DNA of 64,000 bases from Dendrolimus kikuchii (Eukaryota > Arthropoda > Insecta > Lepidoptera > Lasiocampidae). Where the stretch lies: assembly GCA_019925095.2 (NCBI GenBank), contig CM034409.1:2421001-2485000 (forward strand). Direction: 5' to 3'. Each line of letters begins with the position of its first letter. Within the stretch, counting starts at the first letter, position 1. Positions 53,255 through 63,565 of this stretch are shown here, piece after piece. Both the position numbers and the translations under genes were made by a program. The notes under the pieces were generated by a model. The model made no database searches, was not told the origin of the DNA, and saw only the letters and a list, made by a program, of their open reading frames with translations.

Positions 53255-53410
53255 TTTTATACTTTCGGATGGTGGATGTCTCACGTGACCAAAAGACTGG
53301 TTTATACTTCAGACAACGCATCAGCATTGCCATTCGGAGAGGCAATGTGGCCAGTCTTTTGGGTACGTTTCCGACTGACAGCGGTCTAGAACTAGATTTT
53401 ATACTTTAAT
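53255..53410 (+). pseudogene. K protein C-terminal fragment, diverged
   Basis: VSRDQKTGLYFRQRISIAIR, then GNVASLLGTFPTDSG and a stop. It is the shortest of the four K ends. Confidence 0.6.
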
Positions 53411-53429
53411 TTTAGTTTGTGAATGGAGC

Positions 53430-53950
53430 GTTAGGTAAACTTCTAGGCGCTAATAACCTCAGCCAGAAGGCCCAGCTTGCCATACACAACGCGGTGCTGG
53501 TACCTACTCTCACGTATGGAAGCGAGAGTTAGGTATGGAAGAGAGAGCATGAAAGTAGAGTAAACGCGGTCGAGATGCGAGCATTGCGCAAAATCTGCAG
53601 AGTGACGCTCGCGGACCGCGGTCGTAATACCTAAGTAAGAAAGAGAGTTTGTCTGAAAGAGAGTGTCGGGGTGAAGGTAAGGAAAGGAATGCTCCGGTGG
53701 TTCGGGCATGATGAAAGAATGACTAAACAGATATACAATGCAAAAGTGGATGGATGCAGAAGTCGTGGAAGGCCACGACACACCTTCCATGATCAAATTG
53801 ATCGTGTACTAGCAGAAGGTGATGTCAAGAGCCTTAAGAACAGACGAGCGTGCATGACAAGAGTTATGAATGTCAAAGAAGCAAGTGAGGTGCCTACCCC
53901 GCTACTACCCCGCAAGGGAACTGGCGTGAAGTTATGTATGTATGTATGTA
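53430..53950 (+). pseudogene. RTE-1 3' end, long copy
   Basis: Runs from SQKAQLAIHNAVLVPTLTYG, with stops, through VEMRALRKICRVTLADRG and KVRKGMLRWFGHDERM to KEASEV. A short deletion then shifts the frame before the ATGT tail. This copy shows the most upstream RTE-1 sequence in the window. Confidence 0.75.
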
Positions 53951-54117
53951 ATTTTAATTTGTATATATAGTTTATTTTTAGTTTAATTTATAGATTATTT
54001 TTAATTACCTATATAATAGTATTTTTAAGATAGTTTAGTTTATAATTTTATGTTATACTTTTTAATTTTTGTATTATGTGAACTAGTCGAGAAAACTAAT
54101 CATTAGCCTAAGTAGTG
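53951..54117. other. Unassigned AT-rich interval
   Basis: Nothing recognised. Confidence 0.35.
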
Positions 54118-54182
54118 TATGAATTCCGGCCATGATTCGAACCCGCACATTCCGAGTGCGCAAAGCACTAAGCTACCACGCC
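54118..54182 (-). repeat. tRNA-like sequence (SINE head or tRNA pseudogene)
   Basis: On minus, TGGTAGCTTAGTGC resembles the A-box and GGGTTCGAATC the B-box. CGCAC-TCGGAAT-GTGCG forms a perfect anticodon-like arm, with GGA where an anticodon would be. The base before it is C instead of U33, the variable loop is missing and the T-stem is poor, so it is not a working tRNA. Confidence 0.5.
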
Positions 54183-54617
54183 ATTTTTTAAAAGAGCAAG
54201 ATTATATACCATTCCAGAATAGGGTTGTAACTCATCAAAATGGATCCAATATTTCCAACATTTTATATGAAACGTTGCCGATATTTCCCGCATCTTCCGC
54301 TAAATCTTTCGAGCGAGTAACAAATAATGCGATTCTTCCTACTTTAATGCCGGTATTCCAGAGATAAGCCACTTTGAATTCCGTGCTTCGATTGCAATCT
54401 AGAACTGGAGGTTTTAAACCAAAGCCATGGTTTATTCCACTTAATACTGGTATATTGCACTAAAACATAAAGTAATAAATGTCCAATTGGATATTTGAAA
54501 TTCTTAAAATTATTTTACACTAGAATGTACGTAATTTGGTTAATATTATCATGGCGACGATGTTAGTGATGATTAGTTTTGTACATATGTAACAAGTGAT
54601 TAATTTTTAGGTGCTTA
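54183..54617. other. Unassigned interval
   Basis: An 82-codon frame at 54119-54367 overlaps the tRNA-like sequence and lacks recognised domains. Confidence 0.35.
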
Positions 54618-55184
54618 TCTAATATATAAAATTCTCGTGTCACAGTTTTCGTTGCCATACTCCTCCGAAACGGCTTGACCGATTTTGATGAAATTTTTTG
54701 TGCTTATCCGGTATCTATGAGAATCGGCCAACATCTATTTTTCATACCCCTAAATGTTAGGAGTAGTCCACCCCTAAATTTTTTATTTTATTTTTTAGAC
54801 AAAATTTTTAGTTTCTATTTTTTTATGATACAACATACAAAAATACATACAACCCTAAATGTTCACCCCTCTACGATCAACCCCTATTTTTTAATTGTTA
54901 ATTATAAACTTAAATTTTTTGGCAACATTTTTAATCTTATTTTGTCATGACTTAGAATTAAAAAAATATCTCTTTTAGATTCACAATTAGAACCTTAGGT
55001 GGCGTTGAGATCGGGTTCTGGAATCCTCCTAATCACCTGGAGCGATTTTGGTGATTTTGTTTTTGTGTGTTTGAGTGGGTACCCGGATGGTTTAGATTCG
55101 CAATTAGAACCGGTACGTGGCTCTGAGATCGGGTTCTAGAATTTTATTTTTTAAAGGCAGGACAACGTCTGCCGGGGCCGCTAG
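54618..55184 (+). mobile_element. Complete Helitron-like element (HLE-C)
   Basis: A|TCTAATATATAAAATTC start and GCCGGGGCCGCTAG|T end, 567 bases. The 3' GTCTGCCGGGGC stretch can form a small GC hairpin. Confidence 0.75.
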
Positions 55185-55529
55185 TATATATATATTTTTT
55201 AGAAATTACTTTATGATTATGTTTTCTGTTTCTAAAGTAAAGTTTCTTTAGATTCGTTGTGGTTTGAAACTGGATGAAACGAAAAAGCGACACTAAAAAG
55301 AGATAAACATGTAAATCATTAGCACTAAGCCTGCGAGAGAATGAGACACGAGTTTTACATAGTGCAGCTCATATTAAAGAGTCCAATAGGTCCAATTGGG
55401 ACCGCAATAAAACTGCTGTTAATATTTTTTAGACTAAAACAGTGAAAAATTTAAAGTGATACTTAAGAAGTTTATTTTGAATTATAATATGATGACGGAT
55501 GTAGGCTAAAGGAATTATATTGATATTAA
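55185..55529. other. Unassigned interval
   Basis: AT-rich, nothing recognised. Confidence 0.4.
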
Positions 55530-55905
55530 TAAGAGTGACGCTCGCGGACCGCGTTCGTAATACCGAAGTAAGAAAGAGAGTTGGTCTGAAAGAGAGTGTC
55601 GAGGTGAAAGTAAGGAAAGGAATGCTCCGGTAGTTCGGGCATGTGGAAAGAATGACTAAACAGATATACAATGCAAAAGTGGATGGATGCAGAAGTCGTG
55701 GAAGGCCACGACACACCTTCCAAGATCAAATTGATCATGTACTAGCAGAAGTTGATGTCAGGAGACTTAAGAACATACGAGCGTGCATGACAAGAGCTAT
55801 GAATGTCCAAGAAGCAAGTGAGGTGTGTAAGAATAAGCCTGAATGGCGCTCTGTTGTTCGTGTCTACCCCGCAAGGGAACTGGCATGAATTTATGTATGC
55901 ATGTA
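55530..55905 (+). pseudogene. RTE-1 3' end
   Basis: ADRVRNTEVRKRVGLKESV-type text, then MERMTKQIYNAKVDGCRS, GRPRHTFQDQID and SEVCKNKPEWRSVVRVY to ARELA-stop. The ATGT tail is degenerate here (ATGTATGCATGT). Confidence 0.75.
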
Positions 55906-56041
55906 CATTTCTAGCAATAAATTATTATTGCATTCTATTCTAATTTCTTCAAAATATTTTTTGTTTCGAATCAAAAAATGTTACCTATAAAATTTTGTCT
56001 ATGGTTTAAAAAAAAATTGGGACAGGCACGAAAGTTGATTT

Positions 56042-56347
56042 ATGATGACTGTTTGGATGCCGTGTTATTTATGGTACAAAAAAATTCATCAAATTGAGCA
56101 AATTTTTAAAACTCAATCCGGAAACGTTGCGTGTCAACGGTCTTATAGCAAAGAATGCCGAAGACTGCGCGAAGTGGAGAAGAAAATGGAGGAAGAGAGA
56201 CCCCGGGCTCTGAAGTACACGCTCAATTTGCAACTGAGATTTAACGCTATGATTCAGATAATGGTGAGATGTGAACCAGCTTTTACGATTGTTCATGAAG
56301 CAACAGATTTGCTCCACTTACGACCGGATGAATTATTCACTCACTAA
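56042..56347 (+). CDS. Unrecognised 101-codon frame, possible host exon
   Basis: The second half is less AT-rich than its surroundings and protein-like: RRLREVEKKMEEERPRAL, then NLQLRFNAMIQIMVRCEP and HEATDLLHLRPDELFTH to stop. The EVEKKMEEE part could be a charged helix. The frame does not match any repeat in this window. A possible splice acceptor (TCTTATAG, ending near 56149) precedes KECRRL, and AATAAA occurs near 56494. It could be a terminal exon or an unfamiliar retroelement piece. Confidence 0.3.
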   Translation: MMTVWMPCYLWYKKIHQIEQIFKTQSGNVACQRSYSKECRRLREVEKKMEEERPRALKYTLNLQLRFNAMIQIMVRCEPAFTIVHEATDLLHLRPDELFTH

Positions 56348-56497
56348 GCAGAAAATCACTCGCGATTCAGATCAAAAGAAATGCAGAAAGGAACGTCTTA
56401 TATAGGAATGTAAATACATATGATCTCCAGTGGAATGAATTTTATATACTAGAATTCATGCGAGACTTGACTGTCTAAGTGTGTAATTCCTGTGAAA
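56348..56497. other. Unassigned interval
   Basis: Possible 3' flank of the preceding frame. Confidence 0.3.
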
Positions 56498-56545
56498 TAA
56501 ACCGCGGTAGCTTAGTTCTCCGGTTCGAATCCAGTTTGGCAAGCA
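56498..56545 (+). repeat. tRNA-derived SINE head, compact
   Basis: GGTAGCTTAGTTCTCCGG followed by GGTTCGAATCC. The A- and B-like boxes are too close for a tRNA, so this is a deleted SINE head. Confidence 0.45.
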
Positions 56546-56574
56546 TACAGTATTTAAGCATTTTTCTAACGTAG

Positions 56575-56710
56575 TTGGATGGATAGGTAGACAACACTTT
56601 ATTGTACACCAAATCATAGATAAACAGAAATAGAAAAATACAAGAGATAGTACAACGGACGGCCTTATCGCTAAAAAGCGATCTCTTCCAGGCAACCCTT
56701 GGAAGGGATT
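56575..56710. repeat. CTTTATTGTACA repeat fragment
   Basis: ACACTTTATTGTACACC, then CGGACGGCCTTATCGC and AAAGCGATCTCTTCCAGGCA, as at 14273-14405. Confidence 0.6.
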
Positions 56711-56786
56711 AATAGATTTTTAATACTGATGGTGGTGCAGTTTATAAATAATAAGTATACACAATATATACAATATATATAAGTAC

Positions 56787-56790
56787 AAAA

Positions 56791-56835
<45 letters not shown>
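56787..56835. repeat. TA dinucleotide microsatellite
   Basis: An almost perfect run of about 22 TA units. Confidence 0.9.
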
Positions 56836-56838
<3 letters not shown>

Positions 56839-56914
56839 ATATGCATGTTGTTAAGATTACCACGTACGGACGTTCAGTCACAATTTATTAGCAAACAATA
56901 TCTAAAAAGAACTA

Positions 56915-57175
56915 GTTCACATAATAAAACTACATTTTAACGGTTTTAAGCGAGGTATTTTATTATATTTTTCTTCCGACGTTTCGGCCGCTTTTCAGTA
57001 GCCGTGATCACGAAAGCTAAACGTGTCGAGTGACAATCAGTAATGTTAATGAAAATAAAAACTTTACATTACTCATTGACACACACACTCATTGGCACAT
57101 ATTTGTTTTCTATGATCACGGCTACTGAAAAGTTCCCGAAACGCCGGAAGAAAAATCAAATAAAATAGTAGTTTT
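56915..57175. mobile_element. PLE terminal palindrome
   Basis: A minus-strand terminal segment (56915-57045) and a plus-strand one (57060-57175) face each other across about 15 bases. Each carries the hammerhead-like hairpin. The minus arm has GGCUACU/AGCGGCC and the plus arm has a mutated stem and GCC in place of GUC. There is no PLE coding sequence. Confidence 0.65.
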
Positions 57176-57470
57176 GTTACCCATATTATTTGTTAATATA
57201 AGTACCTCTTTCTTAATTTTATATCTGTTCCACTAATTGTGCCGGTGGAAGTATATTATACTCCGAGGGTAGAAATCCGACAGTATCAAGTGCAACAAGC
57301 TTTTTAGATGTCCAGAATTTACTAGATACCCGCGGTTCACCGCGCGCCATATTTATTAGCGGCCATATCCGCTTCCCGTACAACGGTTGATTTAAACGCA
57401 CTTCCGTTTCCGACGTATCACATGACCAAGGGCCCGTTGCCAATTATATTGTCATGTAGTCTGTTAAGTA
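57176..57470. other. Unassigned interval
   Basis: A 74-codon minus-strand frame at 57219-57443 has no recognised domain. Confidence 0.35.
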
Positions 57471-57706
57471 AAATTAAGGAGAAGATGTCCTCCTACACGC
57501 TAAACGAAATGGGCGGGACATGTAGCACGGATCTTGGACAAGAGATGGACGAAGATAACCGCCACATGGGCTAGACAAGTGGGGAAAAGAAAGAGAGGGT
57601 GACCCAGTGAACGCTGGGTCGACGAAATAGAGAAAACAGCGGGCTAAAACTGGATGAATAGGACAAGATTAGAATGGAAAAAATTGGAAGAGGTGTATAC
57701 CCCAAA
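57471..57706 (+). pseudogene. LINE C-terminal scrap
   Basis: The plus strand reads TWARQVGKRKRGRPSERWVDEI-like text in separate pieces (ARQVGKRKRG, then WVDEIEKTAG and a stop), then NWMNRTRLEWKKLEEVYT. The GRPSERW and W-RLEWK blocks mark an RTE-like LINE end distinct from RTE-1 and from the one at 45486. Confidence 0.55.
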
Positions 57707-58615
57707 AATGGTCCGGAATTTTGGAGGGCTTACGTGGGGCTATGGGAAGGCCAATACGTAGAGGCCCCTTGACAAATTTAATTTGGCATAACACTCACCG
57801 GCGTTTATCCCTGTCTACTCCATACCATTTATCCGTGCAGGAACGGAGAAAGAATACAATTACCTGCGGCAGGGCGGCCTGTCGTAAGAGGCGACTCAAC
57901 CCACAGCCAGGTGGTAGGGCATTTGCCCGACTGGATGGCTACCACTCCTGGTCTAGAGCACGCCGCCATAACAACTTTGAGTTGTGTTCCGGCATTAGTG
58001 ACCAGGTTCCAGAATCACTTAAGAGAGCAGCAGCACATTTGTAGCACCTTTGGTGTTGCAAATGTCCATAGGCGATGTTAACCGCTTTCCATCCAGTCGG
58101 CCGTCAGCCTGTCTGTTGAACTCCTGCAATAAAAAAAAAATATATATATAATAATGTATCCAAGGACAAGCCCCGGTACCGGGCTATTGGTAGCCGGTAC
58201 CTTTTGTTCTTATTTCCCACAATAGTCCTACACTGAACTACACCTTGGGGTGAACTGCTAGCGGTACTAGGGGTCTGTGAATATGGGGACTATGGCGTCT
58301 GCCCATCGCAATGTTTGAGGAACACGGAAAAATGGGCAGGCGGTGACTCGCCACTCCCTGCATGGGCCCCAAAAAATGCCATAGAAGACAGGGGCAGCAT
58401 GAGTGTGAGTGGCTAAGAGGTGTAAAGAGGTGGGCTGCAGGTTCACCGAAGCTACTTCTGACGTGATGCCATTTATCACATCCACCTCTGGAGCTTGAAT
58501 CTTAGCTCTAGCGAACTCCACTCCGTACCGGCTAGCTAAGGCAAGCACGGAAGCGGTACAAGGTGTCGCTACTCACCTAAGGCTTCACCACAACGCCCCC
58601 CTGTGGGTTGTTATT
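57707..58615 (-). repeat. Rpt-M copy split by SINE-A
   Basis: 57707-57827 and 58150-58615 together match 13336-14000 in reverse. It retains GGGGCCCCAAAAAATGCC and CTACGTAGAGGCCCC-type blocks. Confidence 0.65.
57828..58140 (+). repeat. SINE-A copy inside Rpt-M
   Basis: Full length. The empty-site version of the host repeat is at about 13880-13892 (TATATAGTGTAGAC). Confidence 0.85.
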
Positions 58616-59086
58616 ATTAAAATTATCTGGTAAATACTAAAAATACTAGAGTTATATCATGCTAGTGTCCTGTCTTTGATCCGCCTGTTATTTTTTGGTT
58701 TACTACGATCTGTTTGACACGATGCGTCCGAAGCTTACGATGCGGGCATGTGGACGTACGGTAAACCTTAAGGCCTCTGTTTTCATCACGACGATGCATT
58801 TGTTGGTGAATTGCAACGCTGACACAATAATACGTGACTGCAGTGCCTCCGTTTAGACTATATTGTTGTAAAACCCATCCTAATATCCAGTTACAATTAT
58901 TGTGCTAGCTTTCTATTTGGTTACGTTAAACCTGTCAGCCAGGACTTTCAGGTCATATATGTATCGTCTAATAAACCGACTGAAGTACAAAAGAAATCCG
59001 CTGTAGTAAGTCTAAGCCTAGCGTCACATGAGCGGAACATACCGCCCTGAAGATGCGGCGACGGAAGGATTTGTGCTAATTTGAAC
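58616..59086. other. Unassigned interval
   Basis: Mixed composition, with no match. Confidence 0.4.
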
Positions 59087-59705
59087 TTTTTTTTATAGCT
59101 GGAGTACAGCATACAGGCAGTCGGCCCACCTGATGGAAAGCAGTTACCGTCGCCTATGGACGTTTGCAACACCGGAGATGTCACTAACGCGCTGCGGGCT
59201 TCGTTTAAACTTTTTTTTTTATTGTAGGAGATCAGCAGACAAGCAGATGGCCCACTTGATGGAAAGCGGTTACCATCGCCTATGGACATTTGCAACACCA
59301 AAGTTGCTACAAATGCGCTGCTGCTCTCTTAAGAGAAACTGGAACCTGGTCACTAATGCCGGAACACAACTCAAGGTTGTTATGGCGACATACTTTAGAC
59401 CAGGGGTGGTAGCCATCCAGTCGGGCAAATGCCCTACCACCTGGCTGTGGGTTGTTAAGTCGCCTCTTACGACAGGCCGCCCGGCCGCAAAAAATTGTAT
59501 TCTTTCTCCGTTCCTGCACGGATATGACCATATAAACCACATATTGTATGTAGAGTTATAGCTGTAGCTGTAGAGCTGGGAAAACCACGGCTGGGAGCTC
59601 GTCCTAAATACCCACGGCAAGAGAAACGTTCTAGAAAACCGTTGCATACAAGAGCAAAGCGGCTCTAGGAAGTGGGGATGAACGTCCAGCCGATAGCGTG
59701 CGGAA
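59087..59705 (-). pseudogene. LINE-L 3' part split by SINE-A
   Basis: On minus, 59705-59585 gives the HPHFLEPL block and an arginine-rich stretch. After the SINE, 59210-59087 gives FKRSPQRVSDISGVANVH, then a stop and the CCATCAGGTGGGCC tail with poly(A). The GVANVHRR end is shared with the last codons read through SINE-A. Confidence 0.65.
59211..59524 (-). repeat. SINE-A copy inside LINE-L
   Basis: Full length, with CTACAATAAAAAAAA at the sense 3' end. Confidence 0.85.
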
Positions 59706-60093
59706 CCGGACGGAATTCCCGCTGATTTGCCATAGGTAACTTAAAACAAATTACGAGCACATTTAGCCGAAATTTCCGCACTGTACGTTCCGCAGGTATG
59801 TCGCTATACTCCCTGCAGTAATAAACACCTAATACGCTTTTTTCTTTTTAACAGTAAACAATCGGCGTCCTTTTCATTCGTCCGCCATAATTCTTTTAAC
59901 ATAAGAATCAACACAACACCCCAATGATTTACGATTATGGGGCCATTTGAGAAACAACTGCCGGCCTCCGACAAAATAATGACGCAATAAGAATTTAAAA
60001 GAAACCAATATACTTTTAGAAGTTTTCCTATACAGAAGAGACTTTGTACCCAGACGAGTAGATGGGCAGACGGACATACGTATCACCCACTTA
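59706..60093. other. Unassigned interval
   Basis: Nothing recognised. Confidence 0.4.
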
Positions 60094-60964
60094 TTTTTTT
60101 TATTGCAGGAGATCAGCAGACAGGCAGACGGCCCACTTGATGGAAAGCGGTTACCATCGCCTATGGACATTTGCAACACCAAAGGTGCTACAAGTGCGCT
60201 GCTGCTCTCTTAAGGGAGACTGGAACCTGGTCACTAATGCCGGAACACAACTCAAGGTTGTTATTGCGACATACTTTAGACCAGGGGTGGCAGCTATCCT
60301 GTCGGGAAAATGCTCTACCACCTGGAAAAACAGACGAGCTAGCAAGTCTTTATGCTAATATTATAAAGAGGAAAGATTTGTACTTTTGTATGTTTGTAAC
60401 GAATAAACTCAAAAGCTACTGGACCGATTTTAAAAATTCTTTCACCATTAGGATGCTGCATTATCCTTGAGTGATATAGGGTATAGTTATTACTAGAAAA
60501 ATTATGGATCCCTTTTTTTTATTGCAGGAGTTCAGCAGACAGGCAGACGGCCCACTTGATGGAAAGCGGTTACCATCGCCTATGGACATTTGCAACACCA
60601 AAGGTGCTACAAGTGCGCTGCTGCTCTCTTAAGGGAGACTGGAACCTGGTCACTAATGCCGGAACACAACTCAAGGTTGTTATGGCGACATACTTTAGAC
60701 CAGGGGTGGTAGCCATCCAGTCGGGCAAATGCCCTACCACCTGTCAAAACAGACGAGCTAGCAAGTCTCTATGCTAATATTATAAAGAGGAAAGATTTGT
60801 ACCTTTGTATGTTTGTAACGAATAAACTCAAAAGCTACTGGACCGATTTTAAAAATTCTTTCACCGTTAGGATGCTGCATTAACCTTGAGTAACATAGGG
60901 TATATTTATTACTAGAAAAATTATGGACCCCTACTAAAACTTCAATAATGTGACGGGCCGCTAG
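60094..60964. repeat. Tandem SINE-A / HLE-B duplication
   Basis: Two units of ~415 bases: SINE-A (minus, 60094-60325 and 60513-60743), each truncated at the common breakpoint. Each is followed by CAGACGAGCTAGCAAGTC and the HLE-B start (ATGCTAATATTATAAAGAGG). The second unit reaches an HLE end, GACGGGCCGCTAG|T, at 60964. The shared junction shows that one composite was duplicated. Confidence 0.75.
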
Positions 60965-60974
60965 TGGATAATGC

Positions 60975-61040
60975 AACTTCGTTTTAGCGGGATGTTTTAT
61001 TCCGACATTTCGGCTATTCTTCAATTTCAAATGGTATAAT
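60975..61040 (-). repeat. PLE-like terminal scrap, different subfamily
   Basis: On minus, AGCCGAAATGTCGGAATAAA is close to the GCCGAAACGTCGG end of the PLE hairpin. Confidence 0.4.
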
Positions 61041-61431
61041 TAGTGGCTGGTAGTGACCTCTATGGAGTCTTTCACTAGGACTCGACACGGACTGAACCGG
61101 TTTTTTAAGGTTTTTGTATTGAGGCCTGAAATGCAATGAAAAGTAAAAAGCCCACATTCAGCTGATAAGTGGGCCCCTTTTGCAAGCTAAATGGATCCTC
61201 GCAGTTCTGAGGAACGCTTTTATCCGATTGCAAACGAGACGACGGGTGTAATCACAGCCGCTTTGAAAAATGGGGGTTTTACTTTTAATTTCTTAGCGAA
61301 CCGTAGCCATTTTTGCTTAAATCAATTTTTTTTTTGGTTTCGTGTATTTTTATCAGGACTGAACAAGGATGTAAAATTGCAATCGAATGGAACCGATTCA
61401 AATTCAACCTAAACAAATTAAAAAAAAAAAA
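61041..61431. other. Unassigned interval
   Basis: Mixed, then AT-rich, with T and A runs at 61326-61333 and 61419-61430. Confidence 0.4.
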
Positions 61432-61690
61432 GATTTTTAAATACAAGCTTTTGAGATCCTGGATATCATGTAGCAGTAGAATGCTAGCCAATACAAGTAA
61501 AACGAGCCCAAACACGACAGGTCTATCTTGCTTAGTACAGGAGTTCCTATGGCCACCTTCCGACTCCATCATCAAATCAGCTCCATGGTACTATATTATT
61601 GCATTGTCACGCGATATGCATATGTGTGCAAAATTTCAGCTCAATCGGAAACCGGGAAGTTGGTCAAATTGAACTTGCAAGATTCCACCA
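61432..61690 (-). repeat. Rpt-F copy
   Basis: Matches 41163-41460 in the same orientation and joins RTE-1 directly at the CATA run. Confidence 0.65.
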
Positions 61691-61855
61691 TACTTACATA
61701 CATACATACATAACTTCACGTCAGTTCCCTTGCGGGGTAGGCACGAACAACAGAGCGCCATTCAGGCTTATTCTTACACACCTCACTTGCTTCTTTGACA
61801 TTCATAGCTCTTGTCATGCACGCTCGTCTGTTCTTAAGGCTCCTGACATCACCTT
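61691..61855 (-). pseudogene. RTE-1 3' tail
   Basis: The minus strand reads GDVRSLKNRRACMTRAMN to ARELT-stop, with a CATA/ATGT tail. Confidence 0.75.
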
Positions 61856-62139
61856 TTTTAACCACTTTAAAAGTAAATAGCACAAAATTTACATGTATCG
61901 GCGTTTTTGGAAATTCTAAGGGGGTAAAAAAGGGGATCAAAATTTGCTCAAACTGTGACTATTTTTATACTAAATACGCGATGGCTTAAACCGGAGATAT
62001 TACAATTATACTAAAGTAAAATGTACTTATATTGTGAACCTTATGAACTGTTCTCAAATTATCGACGATTTAAACTTTAACTAGTTAGATTACAAACTAA
62101 CGGTACTTACAATATTACTGCATAATATAGAAATATTTA
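61856..62139. other. Unassigned interval
   Basis: AT-rich. Confidence 0.4.
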
Positions 62140-62600
62140 TACATACATACATACATAACTTCACGCCAGTTCCCTTGCGGGGTAGGCACGAACAACAGAG
62201 CGCCAGTTAGGCCCATTCTTACACACCTCACTTGCTTCTTTGAATTTAATAAAACTTGTCATTAACACACGTCTGTTCTTAAGGCTCCTGACATCACCCT
62301 CCGCTAGTACATTATCAATATGATCACGGACGGCCTCTCGTGGCCTTCCACGACTTCTGCATCCAGCCACTTTTGCATCGTATATCTGTTTAGTCATTCT
62401 TTCATCATGCATTCTTTCCAGATGCCCGAACCACCGGAGCATTCGATTCCTGTATGGTCACCCCGACATTCTCTTTCAGACGAACTCTTTCTTACTTCGT
62501 TATTTACTATAGCGGTCTGCGGTGTCTCCGCAGATTTTGAGCAGTGCTCGCATCTCAACTGCGTTTATCCGTTGTATATTACCCGTAACACAAGCGTAAC
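62140..62600 (-). pseudogene. RTE-1 3' end, diverged subfamily
   Basis: The minus strand reads MLRWFGHLERMHDERMTK, then AKVAGCRSRGRPREAVRDHI and SLKNRRVLMTSFIKFKEASE to ARELA-stop. REAVRDHIDNV replaces RHTFHDQIDRV of the other copies. Confidence 0.7.
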
Positions 62601-62808
62601 TTGCTTAATTTGAGGATATACAGAATGATTGTTTGCCGATTTAAAAAAAAATAAACTTATATGATTAAAATATTATCTGAACATAGCACAGCCATGCTGG
62701 AATCATTATCAGACAAGCAAAATCGCTACCGATATTTTAAACAATGATCAGAATACCTGTCGTTGGTATATGATGATATTTAAATGTATGTACATGTATA
62801 TTTATCTA
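62601..62808. other. Unassigned interval
   Basis: AT-rich. Confidence 0.35.
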
Positions 62809-63238
62809 CTAGCTGATGCCCGCGACTTCGTCTGCGTGGTACGGTTTTTTAACTATCCCATGGGAACTCTTTATTTTTCGGGATCAAAAGTATCCTATAT
62901 GTTGACCAGGGATATGAGCTACCACCATACAAAATTTCATATTATATAAAATCAAAACTAATATTATAAAGACGAAAGATTTGTATTTTTGTATGTTTGT
63001 AATGAATACACTCTAAAACTACGGCACCGATTTCAAAAATTCTTTCACCATTACAATGCTTCATTATCCCTAAGTAATATAGGCTATATTTCTGTACAAT
63101 ATAAAAAAATGCTAAAAACAGAGTCAGGGGGATGTAAGAAGTAAAATAGAACTAATTTAGATTTTTTTCCAAAAATTTGTTTCTCTGATTGTCTGTTTGT
63201 ACGAACTAATGTCCGAAATGACTGGACCGATTTAAATG
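62809..63238. mobile_element. HLE-D and HLE-B scraps
   Basis: 62809-62940 is an HLE-D 3' end on minus (GGGCATCAGCTAG|T). 62950-63085 is an HLE-B start on plus (CTAATATTATAAAGACGAAA). 63085-63238 is an HLE-D internal piece on plus, cut by SINE-A at GGACCGATTTAAATG. Confidence 0.55.
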
Positions 63239-63565
63239 TTTTTTTTTTTTTTTTTTTTTTTATTGCAGGAGTTCAGCAGACAGGCAGACGGCCCACTTGA
63301 TGGAAAGCGGTTACCGTCGCCTATGGACATTTGTAACTCCAAAGGTGCTACAAATGCGCTGCTGCGCTCTTAAGGGAGACTGGAACCTGGTCACTAATGC
63401 CGGAACACAACTCAAGGTTGTTATGGCGACATACTTTAGACCAGGGGTGGTAGCCATCCAGTCGGGCAAAAGCCCTACTACCTGGCTGTGGGTTGTTTTG
63501 TCGCCTCTTACGACAGGCCGCCCGGCCGCAGGAAATTGTATTCTTTCTCCGTTCCTGCACGGATA
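63239..63565 (-). repeat. SINE-A copy, full length, long poly(A)
   Basis: A ~24-base poly(T) on plus (sense poly(A)) and few mutations suggest one of the youngest copies. Confidence 0.85.

Noticed and set aside
54118..54182. A functional serine tRNA gene
   Set aside because: The anticodon-like arm pairs well, but U33 is C, the variable region is missing and the T-stem does not form. A SINE head or pseudogene fits better.
60500..60530. A hairpin pause site explaining the SINE-A breakpoint by itself
   Set aside because: The shared breakpoint is at the 5' foot of the stem, so the enzyme would already have copied the hairpin. An upstream structure or a short subfamily is needed.
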